Shown: positions 46,491-60,400 of the stretch, piece by piece
How positions within the stretch are numbered: the stretch's first letter is position 1
Layout of the letters: each line of letters begins with the position of its first letter
Assembly: GCA_949126835.1 (NCBI GenBank)
Contig: OX421494.1
Location: 25,690,185 to 25,754,184 of the forward strand
Origin: Anisus vortex
Lineage: Eukaryota > Mollusca > Gastropoda > Planorbidae
DNA: 64,000 nt
Direction: 5' to 3'
The notes under the pieces: model-generated
What the model was told of the DNA's origin: nothing
The model's input: the letters and a program-made list of their open reading frames with translations, nothing else
The model's database searches: none
Made by a program: the position numbers and the translations under genes

Positions 46491-48871
46491 GTTTGCAGCT
46501 TTTAATAACAAAGAAATATATCTAGTTTTGGTAAATCTCCAGCGAAATCATCCAGATTAAAAGAGTTTGTGTATGTTATATTAGAATGTTGTTGTTTTTT
46601 CGTTATAATGTGGTAGATTCAATTCTCTTTCCTCCGTGGTGATTGGGGAATTTCAAGACGAACTTCATTCCGATTATTATTATTATCAGTGCACAGTTCC
46701 AATCTAGTTTAGATCAATTAGTCCATGGATAGCAGCCACTAGACTCTGTTATTAGTGCAATGTTTAATCTAGATTATAGACCAAGCAAAATGTACTATTA
46801 GACTCCGGATGTAATGAAAACATACGTAGCGTTTGTTGTAAAGGTAAATGACGTCATCAAACAGCTATCCTATGTGCAGATACAGTGGGCCTATGGGTTG
46901 ATCACTATCGGGTACACATTCTATATTTGTATAGTCTACTAGGCCAAAGAGAGACTAAAAGAGGGCGTGGTGGTCTTGATATAAAGCTATGCTTTGAACA
47001 GTGTGATATTTGTGATATGTGCGCACAGTGTCTGTGTCGAATGGGGAGGGTAGGGGGTGTGTCATATTTCTGTAAACATTCGTTTCTCGTGGTTAGCAAG
47101 GGAAACAATTCCCTCCACCAAACTGTCGCCCTTTTCTTTCTTCCCCTTATCCTTTTATTAGAAAAAAGTTGCAATTAAACTCTCAGCTTATGTTGTGAAA
47201 GCTGTTTTTTAAGCCATGAATCATCAATTCCTTATCTTGGTTGACTTGGTTAAATCATTAGACGTCCACTTGTTCCCATATGTTTGAAGACACTTTGAAG
47301 GCTGCACAACCCATAGGCCTACTAGGATCGTGTGTTTTGGTTGCTACTGTATTATTCAGGTGTTAACTACCTGGTAAAGCGACTGCAAGCAAAGGGGTGT
47401 CTCGTTCTAAGGGTGGTCGCAGTGTGACGTCTTGTGCACACAATATACGTTTAATTACAACGTGTTATTCGTTTTTTTTTAAAAAGTCAACTGATAGAAC
47501 AACAAGATTGTTATCTCGTAAAGCTGTAGATACACTGTTGTAAGAGTAAGCCTAATAAAACAAAGTAGAATACCGGTACCCCGAAGTTGGAATATTTTTT
47601 TCTTCCAAATTGTACACAGAATGCATTTTTAAATTCTTTATTCTACTTCTTTATCATTTCTAACAAATACATTTAATCTATACGTCCCCACAAACACACC
47701 CCTACATACAGACGTGGCAGTAGTACAAACACAATTTCTACCGTACACTAAAGAGAAACTAAATGAGCAAAGGGAATGTATAGATATAGATAGATAGATA
47801 GATATAGATATAGATAGACATTGGTGGAAACCACATTGGGGTGGGTTGATCGATTGGGGGGGGGGGGGGGAATGAATTTTTTAATGCCAAAAAAATTCTC
47901 TTGTAGGCTATGTCATGGCCAGCGAAAGTGGTAAATACACACAGCCAATATCTCTATCTATCTAACCATCAATATATATATATATATATATATATCGTTC
48001 TCTCTATCTTACCATCCATATCTATCTAGCTTTCTCTCTCTCTCTATCCATCTAATATCCCTGTATCCGCTATCTAAGTATATGTCTATCTATCTAATAT
48101 CCATCCATCTATCTTAATATCTGGCTATCTATCTGTCTGTCTTTCTATGCCTTTAAATACGTGTTTGTCTATGTAGCCTATTTGTGTATTTTTTTTTTAT
48201 AGAAATTTATTTAGATGTGTATAGATATAAATAATATAACAAGAAGAGAGAGAGAGAGAAAGAGATGGAGAGAGAGAGAGAAATAGAGAGAGACAGAGGG
48301 CATGATTTAGGTCTGTACAGGCCACTATTTTCCTTACAGAAACGCCACAAATGTATAAAATACATTATTAAACAAACACAAAATAAAGTAGCTTATAGAT
48401 TACTCCACTACAGGCTAACTTTAGGATCTAAAAAAAACTGGAAAATCTTCTTGAGGCAGAAACCACTACTGTGTCGAAATGTAAACAAAAAGGGGTTGGC
48501 CTTAGTATGTGTAACGTTCACACAAAGGTGATTCCTGAATTTAGATTGCCAAAGGGAAGGTAAAATTAAATGTCTCACGTCTGCATTGAAGAAAGACAAC
48601 TTTACTTCGTAGTGCTTTCCCTTTTTCCCCCAACTCCTTATTAGCATTTTTTGTAAAGATTGTGTTTGCCTTTGAGTGTCACACAGGCCACTTAATGATA
48701 GTCGTATGTACCAAGCCGCCTGCTCCACATCCCATAATTAAAGGGCGATATTCGAAGAGGTAGGCTGGAGGGTGACGTGTCGAATGACATAAAATATATT
48801 TTCATTTTAATAACACATTTATTTAACCATTAAACGGTAGTCCTACGAAAAAAAGTTAAAAAAAAAACAAT
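46491..48871. other. Gene-free stretch with microsatellites
   Basis: It contains GATA repeats (47780-47815), a 15-G run (47856-47870), an AT repeat (about 47970-47993), a degenerate CTAT tract (48000-48140) and a GA repeat (48245-48295). No gene was recognised. Confidence 0.6.
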
Positions 48872-49427
48872 CTATTTTTATATGCATAGATCTGTCCCTC
48901 CCCCCCCCCCCCCCCCCCCCCGTTCTAATTGGGTGAACTAGTTATAAAAACACAAAAGTAGGCTATTTTTATATGCATAGATCTGTCCCTCCCCCCCCCC
49001 CCCCCCGTTCTAATTGGGTGAACTAGTTATAAAAACACAAAAGTAGGCTATTTTTATATGCATAGATCTGTCCCTCCCCCCCCCCCCCCGTTCTAATTGG
49101 GTGAACTAGTTATAAAAACACAAAAGTAGGCTATTTTTATATGCATAGATCTGTCCCTCCCCCCCCCCCCCCCGTTCTAATTGGGTGAACTAGTTATAAA
49201 AACACAAAAGTAGGCTATTTTTATATGCATAGATCTGTCCCTCCCCCCCCCGTTCTAATTGGGTGAACTAGTTATAAAAACACAAAAGTAGGCTATTTTT
49301 ATATGCATAGATCTGTCCCTCCCCCCCCCCCCCGTTCTAATTGGGTGAACTAGTTATAAAAACACAAAAGTAGGCTATTTTTATATGCATAGATCTGTCC
49401 CTCCCCCCCCCCCCCCCAGGCTATTTT
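48872..49427. repeat. Minisatellite with poly-C runs of variable length
   Basis: Seven units each have a constant 69-bp spacer (for example TATTTTTATATGCATAGATC and GTTCTAATTGGGTGAACTAG) and one C run. The C runs are 22, 16, 14, 15, 9, 13 and 15 long (starting at 48900, 48991, 49076, 49159, 49243, 49321 and 49403). The spacers appear identical, so length changes concentrate in the C runs. Confidence 0.96.
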
Positions 49428-51157
49428 TATAGACATTGGTTAAAAAAACATTTAGGAAAAGATATTGTATTTTTTTTTGGTATTTACGACTACGTAATGA
49501 TAGTTTCAGTCATTTAGTTGAAAATTACTCTATGACTATGCATTATCACTGTGCAAGTCGCACAGCAGTCGTCCTAAGTTAAAATTCAATTGCATGTTGC
49601 TAAAATACACGAACCATCCAATTTACTTACAGATGCTAGTTAGATCACACTTGTAGAAGAAATATCCAGTGATGTACAAGAAATAGACACAGACTGAAAT
49701 TTATTTGCTTATCTACTATGCCAAGGCGTTTTACTTTTTGTAAATATTTGTTTTCTCTCAAAATAAAACCCGCGCATAAAATGTATCTGTGCTCGTATCT
49801 GTCTAAGTAAACACAAAATATGGATCGTTTATCTCTCACTATCGTCTGCCCGCTCCTCTTACAGCAGAAATAATTTTTTTTGGCTTTAACGCGAGGAATA
49901 GCGAGCCAGGATGCGCGCAGCTCTTCTATGATGAACACTGCGGAAATCCCCGTTGTTCTCTCCCTCCCTTACCCACATATTTAAAAACATTCTTTTTTTT
50001 TAATATAATTTATTTATTTCTGGCTTATGTGTCATTATGACCGCGTTTTGAAGTCTGGGGGGTGGGGTGGAAGGGAGATAAGTGGGGATAGAAAAACTGA
50101 CGAGCTCTCTACCGTGTTAGGGATAAACTTAGAATGTTTTCAACAAGAAACAGCTTTAGTTATTATTTTTAGTGTCGCGTTAATTATGTGTAGTGCCGGG
50201 CGGTGGCGAGATAAACGATTACTATTAAAAAACAACAACATTATGCACTATGTTAGTGTCAGTCTCAACGCCTCAATTACTATTGAATACGGCGTGCACT
50301 ACTCATTCATCATCAGCTTGTATTAATTATCTTCATCATATGATTTCTTCTATCTTTTAGTGATAATCATTGGTATGATTTTGAAAAAAAAAGTTTAAAA
50401 ACAAAAATTCTGCAACGTCTAATGATACAGATAGAGTCCAAGCATCTATTTAAAATATCTTATGTTTGAAATTATTGAAAGGCTTTCTTGTGTTGTAATT
50501 ACTTAGTTTTGTGTAGTAGGCCTACACAATCAAAAACTAAGTAAATACTAGTCTGACTGTACTAGTCTATACTTCTTCTTCGTTCTCAAAAGTTATGATG
50601 TAAAGATAATTTATTTATTTGATAAATTCTATGTCCGAGACCTACAAATGACTATGTGACAAACTCAATACCCTACCGTCAATATTCTTTAAAAACTTTT
50701 GCTAGAATTCCCTTCCCTAAATTCCACATGAAAAAACTAACATTCCAAAAAAATTTAATGGTGAGTAGTCTCTAGTACTACTAGTACTACATATATGGTG
50801 CAGGGGAAACAACTCAATGTAGATACAGATCTGAAAGGAGATTTGGTCATTATTGTCTGCTGTACTTATTGTTCCCTTGCACGTCCCAAAACAACTTATT
50901 ATTCATATATATTTCAGATTCAGATATGTAGGTTGCCTTTTCACAGTTCACAATACCTGTGCGCGCAAAAACTTTTTTTTTTAGTGTCTCAATATTGGTG
51001 TCGCCAAAATCGACATACAGCAAATGTAGTAATTCATTGATACAGAAACAACCATGGAATGGCCTTTCAAATGACTTAACAGAATACAATAGTTCACTTA
51101 GATGGTAGTAGGCTGAAATGTGACGCACACACAATGTTGTTAAATATTAAATTAAAT
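49428..51157. other. Gene-free stretch
   Basis: Several open frames of 60-100 codons occur (for example 49645-49938 minus and 50027-50326 plus). None shows a domain, splice pairing or homology that I recognise. Confidence 0.35.
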
Positions 51158-51220
51158 TAAATTGGTTACTTATATAGCGCTTATATCCATGCTATTTCAG
51201 CATGCTCAGTGCGCTCTGTA
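51158..51220 (-). mobile_element. L2-like LINE 3' tail fragment
   Basis: Read on minus, GAGCGCACTGAGCATGCTG, ATAGCATGGATATAAGCGC and TATATAAGTAACC match the LINE tail at 26455-26510. It is followed by an AATTTAATTTAATTT tail. Confidence 0.8.
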
Positions 51221-52649
51221 AACACACTGCTGCCTGCTGGCGCAAATATGACCATTAACAACACTCACATTGTACATATAGTACATTGTGATCAACAAAT
51301 GATAGGCCTAAATATACCCACTATTGCAAGTCAATGCAAGTCCACTTCATACACGCAAGACTTATTCAACCATTTCAGGTTTAGAATTAGAATCAGCCCT
51401 TTGACACAAACATATGCAGTGACTTTAAATAAAGTACTTATTAATAAATGTCAGAAAAAAATTAAATAAACCAATATTCATTAATATTGCAGTTGAACTA
51501 TAACACATTTCCCATGACTTCCCTTTTAATGTAAACTGACTTGAAATATTTCTACATGAAAGGATTAATGAACAAACAAAAAAGTGTCCCAGTGTAAAAT
51601 AGAAATGCAAATAAAAGAATTTATGATTCCAAGATAATTCTTTTTATTTTGAAAATCAAATTGATTGTAGTCAATCAAAAGACAAAGGAAAATATTAAAA
51701 CAACAAACTTACATAAACAAGTTGACTCACTCAACATTACACAAGATTATTTACTATCATTGTGCAGAGGTGAAAATTATAATGATAAAAAAAAAATTTT
51801 ATATTCCATAACCCAAGCAAAAATAAAATAAAATGCAGTGTTGGACATGTACAAAATAATGTTATGTTTGAAGTCACAATTATGTCCCTTGCATGATGCA
51901 CCCTATAAAAGAATAATAAAACAATCCAGGGCAGATAACAAAAAGCAATCCATTCTTCATAAAGTTCTAAACTATTTATGTTGAATGGACTAAGTTGTGA
52001 ATACTGCAATGATCTATGTATTTGTCTGCAATTCCAAGTGGAATACTTATAAGACTTGTTTAGAAAAACATTCCATTATAATAACATTTAATTCAAATGG
52101 TACATAACATTAAAATATTGGTACCCTAGCATACAGAGGGGAAAATTATTTCCCAGTTGGCATAGGAGAAACCAATATTTGTTAAAATTAGAAAAGTAAT
52201 TTAGGCAAGAAATAGTAACACACAGTGTCATAAACTCAATGTCTACTGAACAAAATATTTCATTGAGCAGTTTAAACACACTTGTCAAATATACAACTTT
52301 ATTCTAACTACACAATATCAAGTATCTGTCTGTATTAATAATCAGTTATTGATTCAATGAAGGAGTTCAAGATGTCATATTAGAGACCACTCTTATCAAT
52401 GGAGCAGTGATGGTAATACAAATCAATCTTTATTATCTCCTAGGTTAATAAATTATTGGCCAACATCCTGACTGTGTATCAAAAGAAATTCAACAGAATG
52501 AGGTTCAATAACAGTGTCTTCAACTTCAAGTTAATATCTACCATTTCAAATCAGTTCAGATCAAACATGGAAACTGTGGTCTAGCAAAAGCGCATTGGGA
52601 ATAACATTTCAAAGGTCTCAGTTTTATTTTCCACCTAAGGCATCACTTA
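51221..52649. other. Gene-free AT-rich stretch below SRP68
   Basis: Nothing identifiable is visible. Part of it could be a long SRP68 3' UTR if a distal polyadenylation site is used. Confidence 0.35.
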
Positions 52650-52785
52650 ATATAACCAGGTACAGTTGGGGAAAAGTAAAAGGTGTGCTGGCCACACTAC
52701 CTCCTTGTGTGCTGTGGCCACAGAAACTGGTGAACACTGCTTCACTAGCCCCATGGACCTGCATGGTATGACTTACAATATTATT
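52650..52785 (+). mobile_element. SINE 3' body fragment
   Basis: AGTTGGGGAAAAGTAAAAGG, GTGCTGGCCACACTACCTCC and GAAACTGGTGAACACTGC match the SINE family at 22345-22580. The head is not recognisable. Confidence 0.68.
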
Positions 52786-53962
52786 ACATACATAGATCAA
52801 ACAATACGATTAATTTGCTTGTAACTTGCAATGGTGCATTAAATGTAACAATACATCATAAGAAACTTTTATTCATCTGTGTATAAAGTTGTTATCCATA
52901 TAGAGTCAATGACCCATATGTAAAATAAAGAAACATAACAACAAATTTATAAATTAGATTTAGAGCAACAGACATCAAGGTAATGTCTATGTTAAATTGT
53001 ATTTTTAAAAAATCATTCAGCAAGGTAAATGAATCCAGGCAAAGAACACATCAAATGTAGACACCTCAAAACCAACTTTCTAATTATGAGCACAACTTCA
53101 TTTTCTTATAGTCATGGATGGCAATAATTTAATTATAAGGAAAATAAGTTATGTTAAGTTAAGTCTAAAAACTCTACACCAATATTTCTACAAAGTGATG
53201 CCAAATAAACTTTAAAAAAATAATGTTCTGTAGTAATAGTCTTAAAATGTGCCTAATTGGTAAATGAGCAACTAATTTGTTTTCTTAGATTAAAAACAAT
53301 ATTCTGTGGGCCTTCAATAGTACAACTTTGCATCCATCAACACTGTTTCATTTAGACAAGACAAATTTATACAATGATAAAGCCTTCACCAACTCTCAAA
53401 TGTCAGGCAGTCAATTATCAATACTTCTATCTGTACACACTCTGCCATAACAATTATCACATTTTTAACTTCAATAAAAAAAAATATTTTAAAACACAAA
53501 AACTATAAACCCTTTCAACAGGGACAATCTAAAAAAAGATGAATTATTTAATCATTGCAAATATTTAAAACATTATCATTATCAAGTTCATGGAAGTATT
53601 TAATATTCTGAAACTTAATTTTGATTATTTGTTGTACAGACTAGTGAAGCAGTCAGTAGTCTCTAGCTAGGCTAGTCATGACACAATCCAATGAAATGTG
53701 ATACTTCATGTAAATCTACTCACTTTCTATCAATACATGTAGTACAAATCAAGTACAGTGAAAAAAAAAACAATCAATGAAAATAATTGTATTAAATTAT
53801 TCAGTCTTATTTTCATATAAATTCACACAATAATCATAAACAAACAATATTGAACAGGACATCTTCATATGTGCTGCTTAATTTCAAACACAGTCACCTG
53901 AACTAAACTACAATGTATATAGGTATGTTCAAGTTCCTTATTTGACGTTTGTGTTATGTGCC

Positions 53963-53968
53963 TTTATT
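53963..53968 (-). terminator. Candidate polyadenylation signal of SRP68
   Basis: AATAAA on minus about 520 nt below the stop codon. Other AT-rich candidates exist, so this is tentative. Confidence 0.25.
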
Positions 53969-54487
53969 ATAATTCTTGGAAGTTAACTTATAAGGCATTC
54001 CTTTAAAATCTTGTGAGTTACGGTAGCAGTAAATGTTTAACTTCAGTTTGCACAAACATTTTTTTTTCATTATTGGAGATAATTTGTTTTGAATATTATT
54101 TTCACTTGCAAAACTATTTTACTGATAGAAAAAAGAACAATTAACTTTACTACAAGACACTTTTATATTTTGCTTGGACATTTCTTTTACATTTACTGTA
54201 ATGTCTAGTATGAACATAGCATCTAAATATTTATATTATTGACTTGCATGTTCTTTAGTTTAGAAAATATAACTTTTTTTATAAGCTTAGAAAGAAGAAA
54301 AAAAGTGTATGATTATACATTGTAATTTAACAATGAGAAATATCTAAATGAATACATTAAAATAATATTTTTCTCAAGGGAAGGAGTTGCAGTATTTAAG
54401 AAAATAAATGTACAATGGCCCATTAAAATTCTTAATCCGAAAAAAATAAAATGTGTTTCATAAATTATGACTAAAATAAATAATGTT

Positions 54488-57400
54488 TTATTTTTTACCT
54501 CCACCAAACAACCATCCTTTAACCATTCCTGTCAAACCTCCACCTGAAGCCTTCTTCTGCTCTAGTTTGTCTTCTAATGATGGGAACTCTATATGATTCA
54601 AAGCAAGGTCAAAGAACAGAGGTCGACTAGGAATAGGCTCAAACTCGGGTGGGAATCGTGTCAGCGTTGCCTTTTTAGTGGTCAATGACTTCTCTACCAA
54701 GTAATCATCCAGTCTGTCCTCCAATGGCTGATTGAATGAATTGAAAATAAAAAGCTTTAGTGTCAGAAAAATACAATCATCAACTTTGCGATGTTATGTA
54801 GTTCATTTTGAATATATATCTGAGCTCTTACCCTCTTTTCAGTGATTGAAGTAGAAAATGTTTGTTCTCCAGTAGAGCTAGAATCCAATATACTGTAAGC
54901 TTGACAAGAAAACATCTGTCCACTAATGTGTTGCTCAAGTTCTTCTAATGATGATATTTCTTTCTGTGGATAGCAAAAGGAGAAATAATTGCTTAGTTTT
55001 TCATTAACCATAAAAGAAGACATATTGGTATATGCTAAGAGAAAGGGTAACAATTTTAATAAAAGGCCTGAGCGTGCAGACAAGTTTACAAGTTAAAGAG
55101 AATTTAATGCATCTTGATAAATAAAGCAAACTACACACATATATTAAAGACATGTTCTGTATCTAAGAGAAACCTGATAGGGGCAACTTCTAATGGACAA
55201 AGTTGTGCAATTTTCCAATGCAATTTTTTAACACTCTAAATGAAAATGTGTTGCCCTGGAAGAAATATGAATAAATGTCTTGGTATGAATAAAATCTCAA
55301 GCAATTTATACAAATTTTTACCTTAATCTTGGCTGATTGAGTTTGTTTCTTAAGACCATTAATGGCTTTTTTGCAATTGTCCAAAGCTCTTTGGTAAAGT
55401 GATACAGTTTCTTTCCATTTCTTTGCACTAGCATAAGACCTTGCAATAAAATAAGACCTAAACAAAAAATGAAAAAGAAAAAAAAAACATAAACAATTTT
55501 ATAATTAGGGAATACAAAACAAAGCACACGAGAAGTATTTGACAGCATGTTTTTTTTTCTCCACATATGGTGGTTTACAATACTAGAACATGTTAGTTGG
55601 CAAAAGACAAATGTAGGAGTTAGAATGTAGGAGTTAGAATGTAGGAGTTAGAATGTAGGAGTTAGAATGTAGGAGTAGAATGTGTTTTCTTATGAGATTA
55701 TTTCAGTGCACACTGTGACCAGATTTTACATATATTAACATTCTTTTATTCATGAACTGTTTAAACAATAAGCAGCAACAATAAAAATCCTCACATATCT
55801 ATAGCCCATTGTAGTTTTTGTGATGGCTTTTTGTTATAAATGTGTAGCACATTTGGGTTTTGCATTTTTGTTTTACCAAAAGAACAAGTAGATTCTATTT
55901 TGCTTTCATTAAAAATGATAAATATTTCAAGAAAAGTTTTAATAGAAAGCAATTTATGACAAAGAATGACAGCTTGTACCAGTACATTTAAAAAAAAATA
56001 AAAAATCACATCTCCTGTGTTGCAGAAATGGACCACAATAAAAAGAAAATTCAAGAAAAGTCTATTATTTTAACAAAGCATAGGAATTAAGTTTTAATAA
56101 ACATACAAATATAAATAATGCTAATTTTATAGTATTTACTAGCTAAATTGTCCAGTGTTGCACAGGTAACAATTAGCATACATTTTCATTAAAATAAATA
56201 CCCTAAGAAGAATCAAACCCAAGCCCCCCAGGTGCCAGACGAGTGGAAAAAAAATTGCGATAGTAAATAGGCCTTTAAGGCAATGAAGTCACGTGTCTAC
56301 ATATTGACCAATGGGCATCGAAATTGACACAAGCATCCAAGATTATAATACTGTATAATATAATAATATATTTTTTAGTGTGGATGCATTTGTCATAAGT
56401 GGGACTGTTGAGGGTGTGGGGTTGTGGATTATTGGGGGTAGTGGTGGCTTGTTGTCGTATTGATATCTTGTGCCGACACAGTAATCGCCCTGGAATAATG
56501 ATTAAGCATCTCCTGGCTCGTTAGATGGTATAACGTACACAAACAGACAGTTCTAAGTGGTATACAAGCAAATCTCTGGTGACGGTTATGATGTTTATTT
56601 TCATTCAGTAGTCCAATGGTGTAATATATATGAATTGACACAGCAATAGCTAGCTCTTGGTGTATGGTAATGTCATGTAATCTATCATTAAGGTACACAA
56701 CTACACTGTGGGGAAATCTATTACTAGAGTCTAAAACATGCGGGGGGGGGGTCTAATAATGTGAGTCGAAGATGTACAGATAGCTTACAGGCCGAATGCC
56801 AAACCAGAACTAAAACTTCTAAGTTTGCGCTAGCGTCCTTGTGACGCCAAATCACGTGATCTACCTCAATCTGGTTGGCTAATTCTATTACTTTAGATTT
56901 AGACATGATTCCAATTGGCTAGTTCGAAGACATTTCTGTATAAGGGGATGACTCACTAGAGGGAGAAGGGGGGTGGTGTAGATGAAACAATTAATACTGC
57001 CAACAATGCGGGGCGGTAAGGGAACAGAGAAGAGGGGAAACAATTTATCTTCCCTACAGGGGACTTAATATCCCTATGTCAAGTGGTCCGCGGTCAGGCT
57101 TCCGCGAGAGGTGTTACACATGTGCGAAAACAGTTTCACTGGTAAGTTTCCCAGAAGTCAGCGAATCAAGGGGATTAACTAACATGCCGCTATGAGTTGG
57201 GTAGCTGGAGGGGAGATAAGGGGACGGCAGGGGAAGCACGGAAGGTGGGGGTTAAGCAAGGCGTCGAGTCTGGGGTCAATGACGTAATGCCCATATACAT
57301 TAAAATAACAACATGAATTAATAATCAAAGACATAATATAAATATATACATTGAAGGTTTCACATACTGACACATACACTCTCATTCATCCAAGATTGAG

Positions 57401-60400
57401 TACCATTTCGGCAGCATTTAGTTAGTAATCTCTGAATTGGGAAATAAAAGAATGTAGTGAAGATTGAGGAAAGGTGTTGACAGTTACAGTGGCGTGAGAT
57501 AGAGATGTTTTATGGCGTCAGACTACTCTTCTGCTTTCTAATTCTATCCTAAACTTGCGCTAATCTATGATCTTACGTTCCACTATCTATCTATCTACGT
57601 GCTAATGAGTCATGGTTGCATCCAGAACCGTGACAGCATTTTTTTTTATAAGATCTACAGATCTAGTTTTAAATGTTAGAATTGTATTACAATGTCCTTT
57701 AAAATCAGTTTACCTAAAAGCTTTATATCCTAGAATTGAAGTTTCTATTTCTGAATTTATCGTTGAATCATCTTGAATACCATGAAGATTTGGGATATCA
57801 TTCAGGTTCTGAAGGAAACAACAAAGTTATTCAATAGCATTTGAATACATTTAAAAAATGAAATCTACAAATAAATGAAAGAAATAAAAAGCCTTCTTTA
57901 TAGAGATGGGCCCTGGAATGATATTATATATATAAATCTGCTCTGTAAAAAGTTATATGAAAAACAAAGAGTTAACTTTAAAACATACACTCTCTTACCT
58001 GTATTATAATGTCATAAAGTCTAACAAGGTCCTGAGGCTTTGTAATTTTGCGACCTTCTTCCCTGTTATTTTCTGGCAAACTTTGCTTCAGATTTTCTAT
58101 CATCAGTAAATTTCTGTCCACAGTTGTGGTCAGACGAATGTACATCAGATAGGAGTGAAGATAATGTTGGTTGGAGATTTTCCCTTCTATAGGCTGGCCA
58201 CGCACAGCTGCCTTGAATACCTGTCATTTAAGTATTCAATAACAATAGTGTAAAATAAAAACATATTCCTTCTAGAATTCACATTAACCCCATAATAATA
58301 TTATATGGTAGCCATAATGCATCCAACCACCTAAACTCTCCAATGTAGCCAATATGGTGTATATAAAACAATAATGCCTAATGATGGGATTCCTAAAATT
58401 CCTAGGATTATATTGGATGAACACAGTCTAGCTGAAGTAGTTCTAAAACTTCTATTGCTAACGAGCAGAATTTTAGTTTAAAATTGGAAATTAATTTAGG
58501 TGTTTATTGGATCATTTAATGTAAAGAAAACATTATCAACTAAAAATATCATAAATGATTAGATCAAAGACAAGCAACAAATGCTAAAACAGATACATCT
58601 GTTTCATACCAAGTCTTCTTGTAAAGTGTCTCTGAGTGCTTGCTGGGCATCAATGCACTGTTTGAGAATACTTTCATAGATAGACACACGACTATCAAGA
58701 CTCTCAGCCGACTCCAGCTCTGTATTTAAATCCTGCATATTCAGAAGAAATAGTCTCACAGCTTCTACTTTCACAGGTACTGTACGCCCTCGCCAGGTCA
58801 CTTCTGACAATGTTGCTGCTTGCTTTTCTCTGGTTTGTGATAACAAATCCTTTCAAAGAAAAATATGGAGCAACAATCAAACAATGTTTACATTTTCTAG
58901 TACATATTCATTTCTATGTATATTTCTAACCATAAAAATTACAAGTACAAATGAAAATGAAAGTTTAGGTAAAAATATTTCCCACTAACATCCAGTTTTA
59001 ATGAGAGTTGGTCCCCTCCAGCGGCAATTCTCATCTTCTGAAGGTCCTGTAATGCAGATTCATCACCAATGTTATAAGCACAATATCTCAGGTTTGGAGC
59101 TATTTCATCCACGCGCTGTTGGTAAATGGCTTGCAGCTCATCAGAAAATGCATTGGCTAACTTCTCATAAATTGTTCTGGAAGGACATATAATTTATTTA
59201 TAATAGGATATTTATGTTTTCATTTTTAGATGGACATTATTAGATACTAGTGGTTATGCCTGTCAAAATGATGAAGAAATGAATGATTACAATGTGGTTT
59301 GTTGAAAGAGAAAGAAAAAATAACTAACAACATTACAATAAAAACTGCAGTGAGAAGGTATCTTTCGGTATTTAGTTTTTGATTTTTTTTTTTTAATGAA
59401 AGCATTTCTAAGGGTAATCATTCTTAAACGGCGCTCAGTTAAGAACCTTAACACATGGTGTTTAGTAATAGGTCTAGGTTTTAAAAAAATAACAAATTAA
59501 GCAATATTGTTTATATAATAAAAATTTCTTTTGGAGGACGTTTCCAATTTATACATATAACTTTTGTGCCGATCTGTCAAACGGCCTAGGAGCCCATAGC
59601 GAACAAACATATACATAAATTTACAATCATATATATAAACAAACTTACGGTAATTATGTATATTGATATAAAACTTACTTTGCTTTAGTGTAATACTCCA
59701 TGGCACTCTCCCATTTTCCTTCCTCAAATTCAAGACAACCCTTAATCCAAGCACTATAAGCCTGTAAGAACAATGTATACAATACCCATATTATTCCTTT
59801 AGAAATATTTTTATCATAACGATTTGAAGGGCTTTATTTTTTCTCTCAACTTTGTTTGTAAAGCTGTAAATGTAGAACAGATTTTACCAACCAAGCAATG
59901 AATATATAAACCAAAAAGGTCAAAGTGAGTACCTGACACTCCAGTTTGGTTCTGGCATCACATTTCTCACTGTTTCCAACAGATTCCAATTCCTCACCAT
60001 ACACTACTGCCTTCTTCAGTTTAGAAACCATATGAAACCGTTTACGTGGCTCAGTATTGGCTTCAGATTTGAGCTGCATGCCATATGCCCAGCATCTTTC
60101 AGCACAAAACAGTGGCAATTGCAAGTATCTGGATCAAAACAATTCAAGGTAATCAGGATCATTAAAAAAAATATTTGTATTTTATTAGATACAATTATAT
60201 TTTATTATTCTAACAAAGCAAAACTTTATTTCAATTTGTGTACCTTGCATCTGTAAGTATTTCTTCTTTAATCTTTTTTGGTGTAACTCTATTTCTGTTT
60301 CCCTGTGGAAAATGTAGAGACTTTCTGATTCTTTTGATTCTTCTGGAGCAGTAGCCTCTGAAATATTGTAAAGGAAATAAAATAAAGTAGGTAAAGGTTA

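Noticed and set aside
56150..56240. Possible further repeat end near GAATCAAACCCAAGCCCCCC
   Set aside because: It resembles a B-box-like motif on minus, but no head, body or duplicate could be identified in this window.
59001..60256. Plus-strand frames over SRP68 exons
   Set aside because: Antisense shadows of conserved SRP68 coding sequence.
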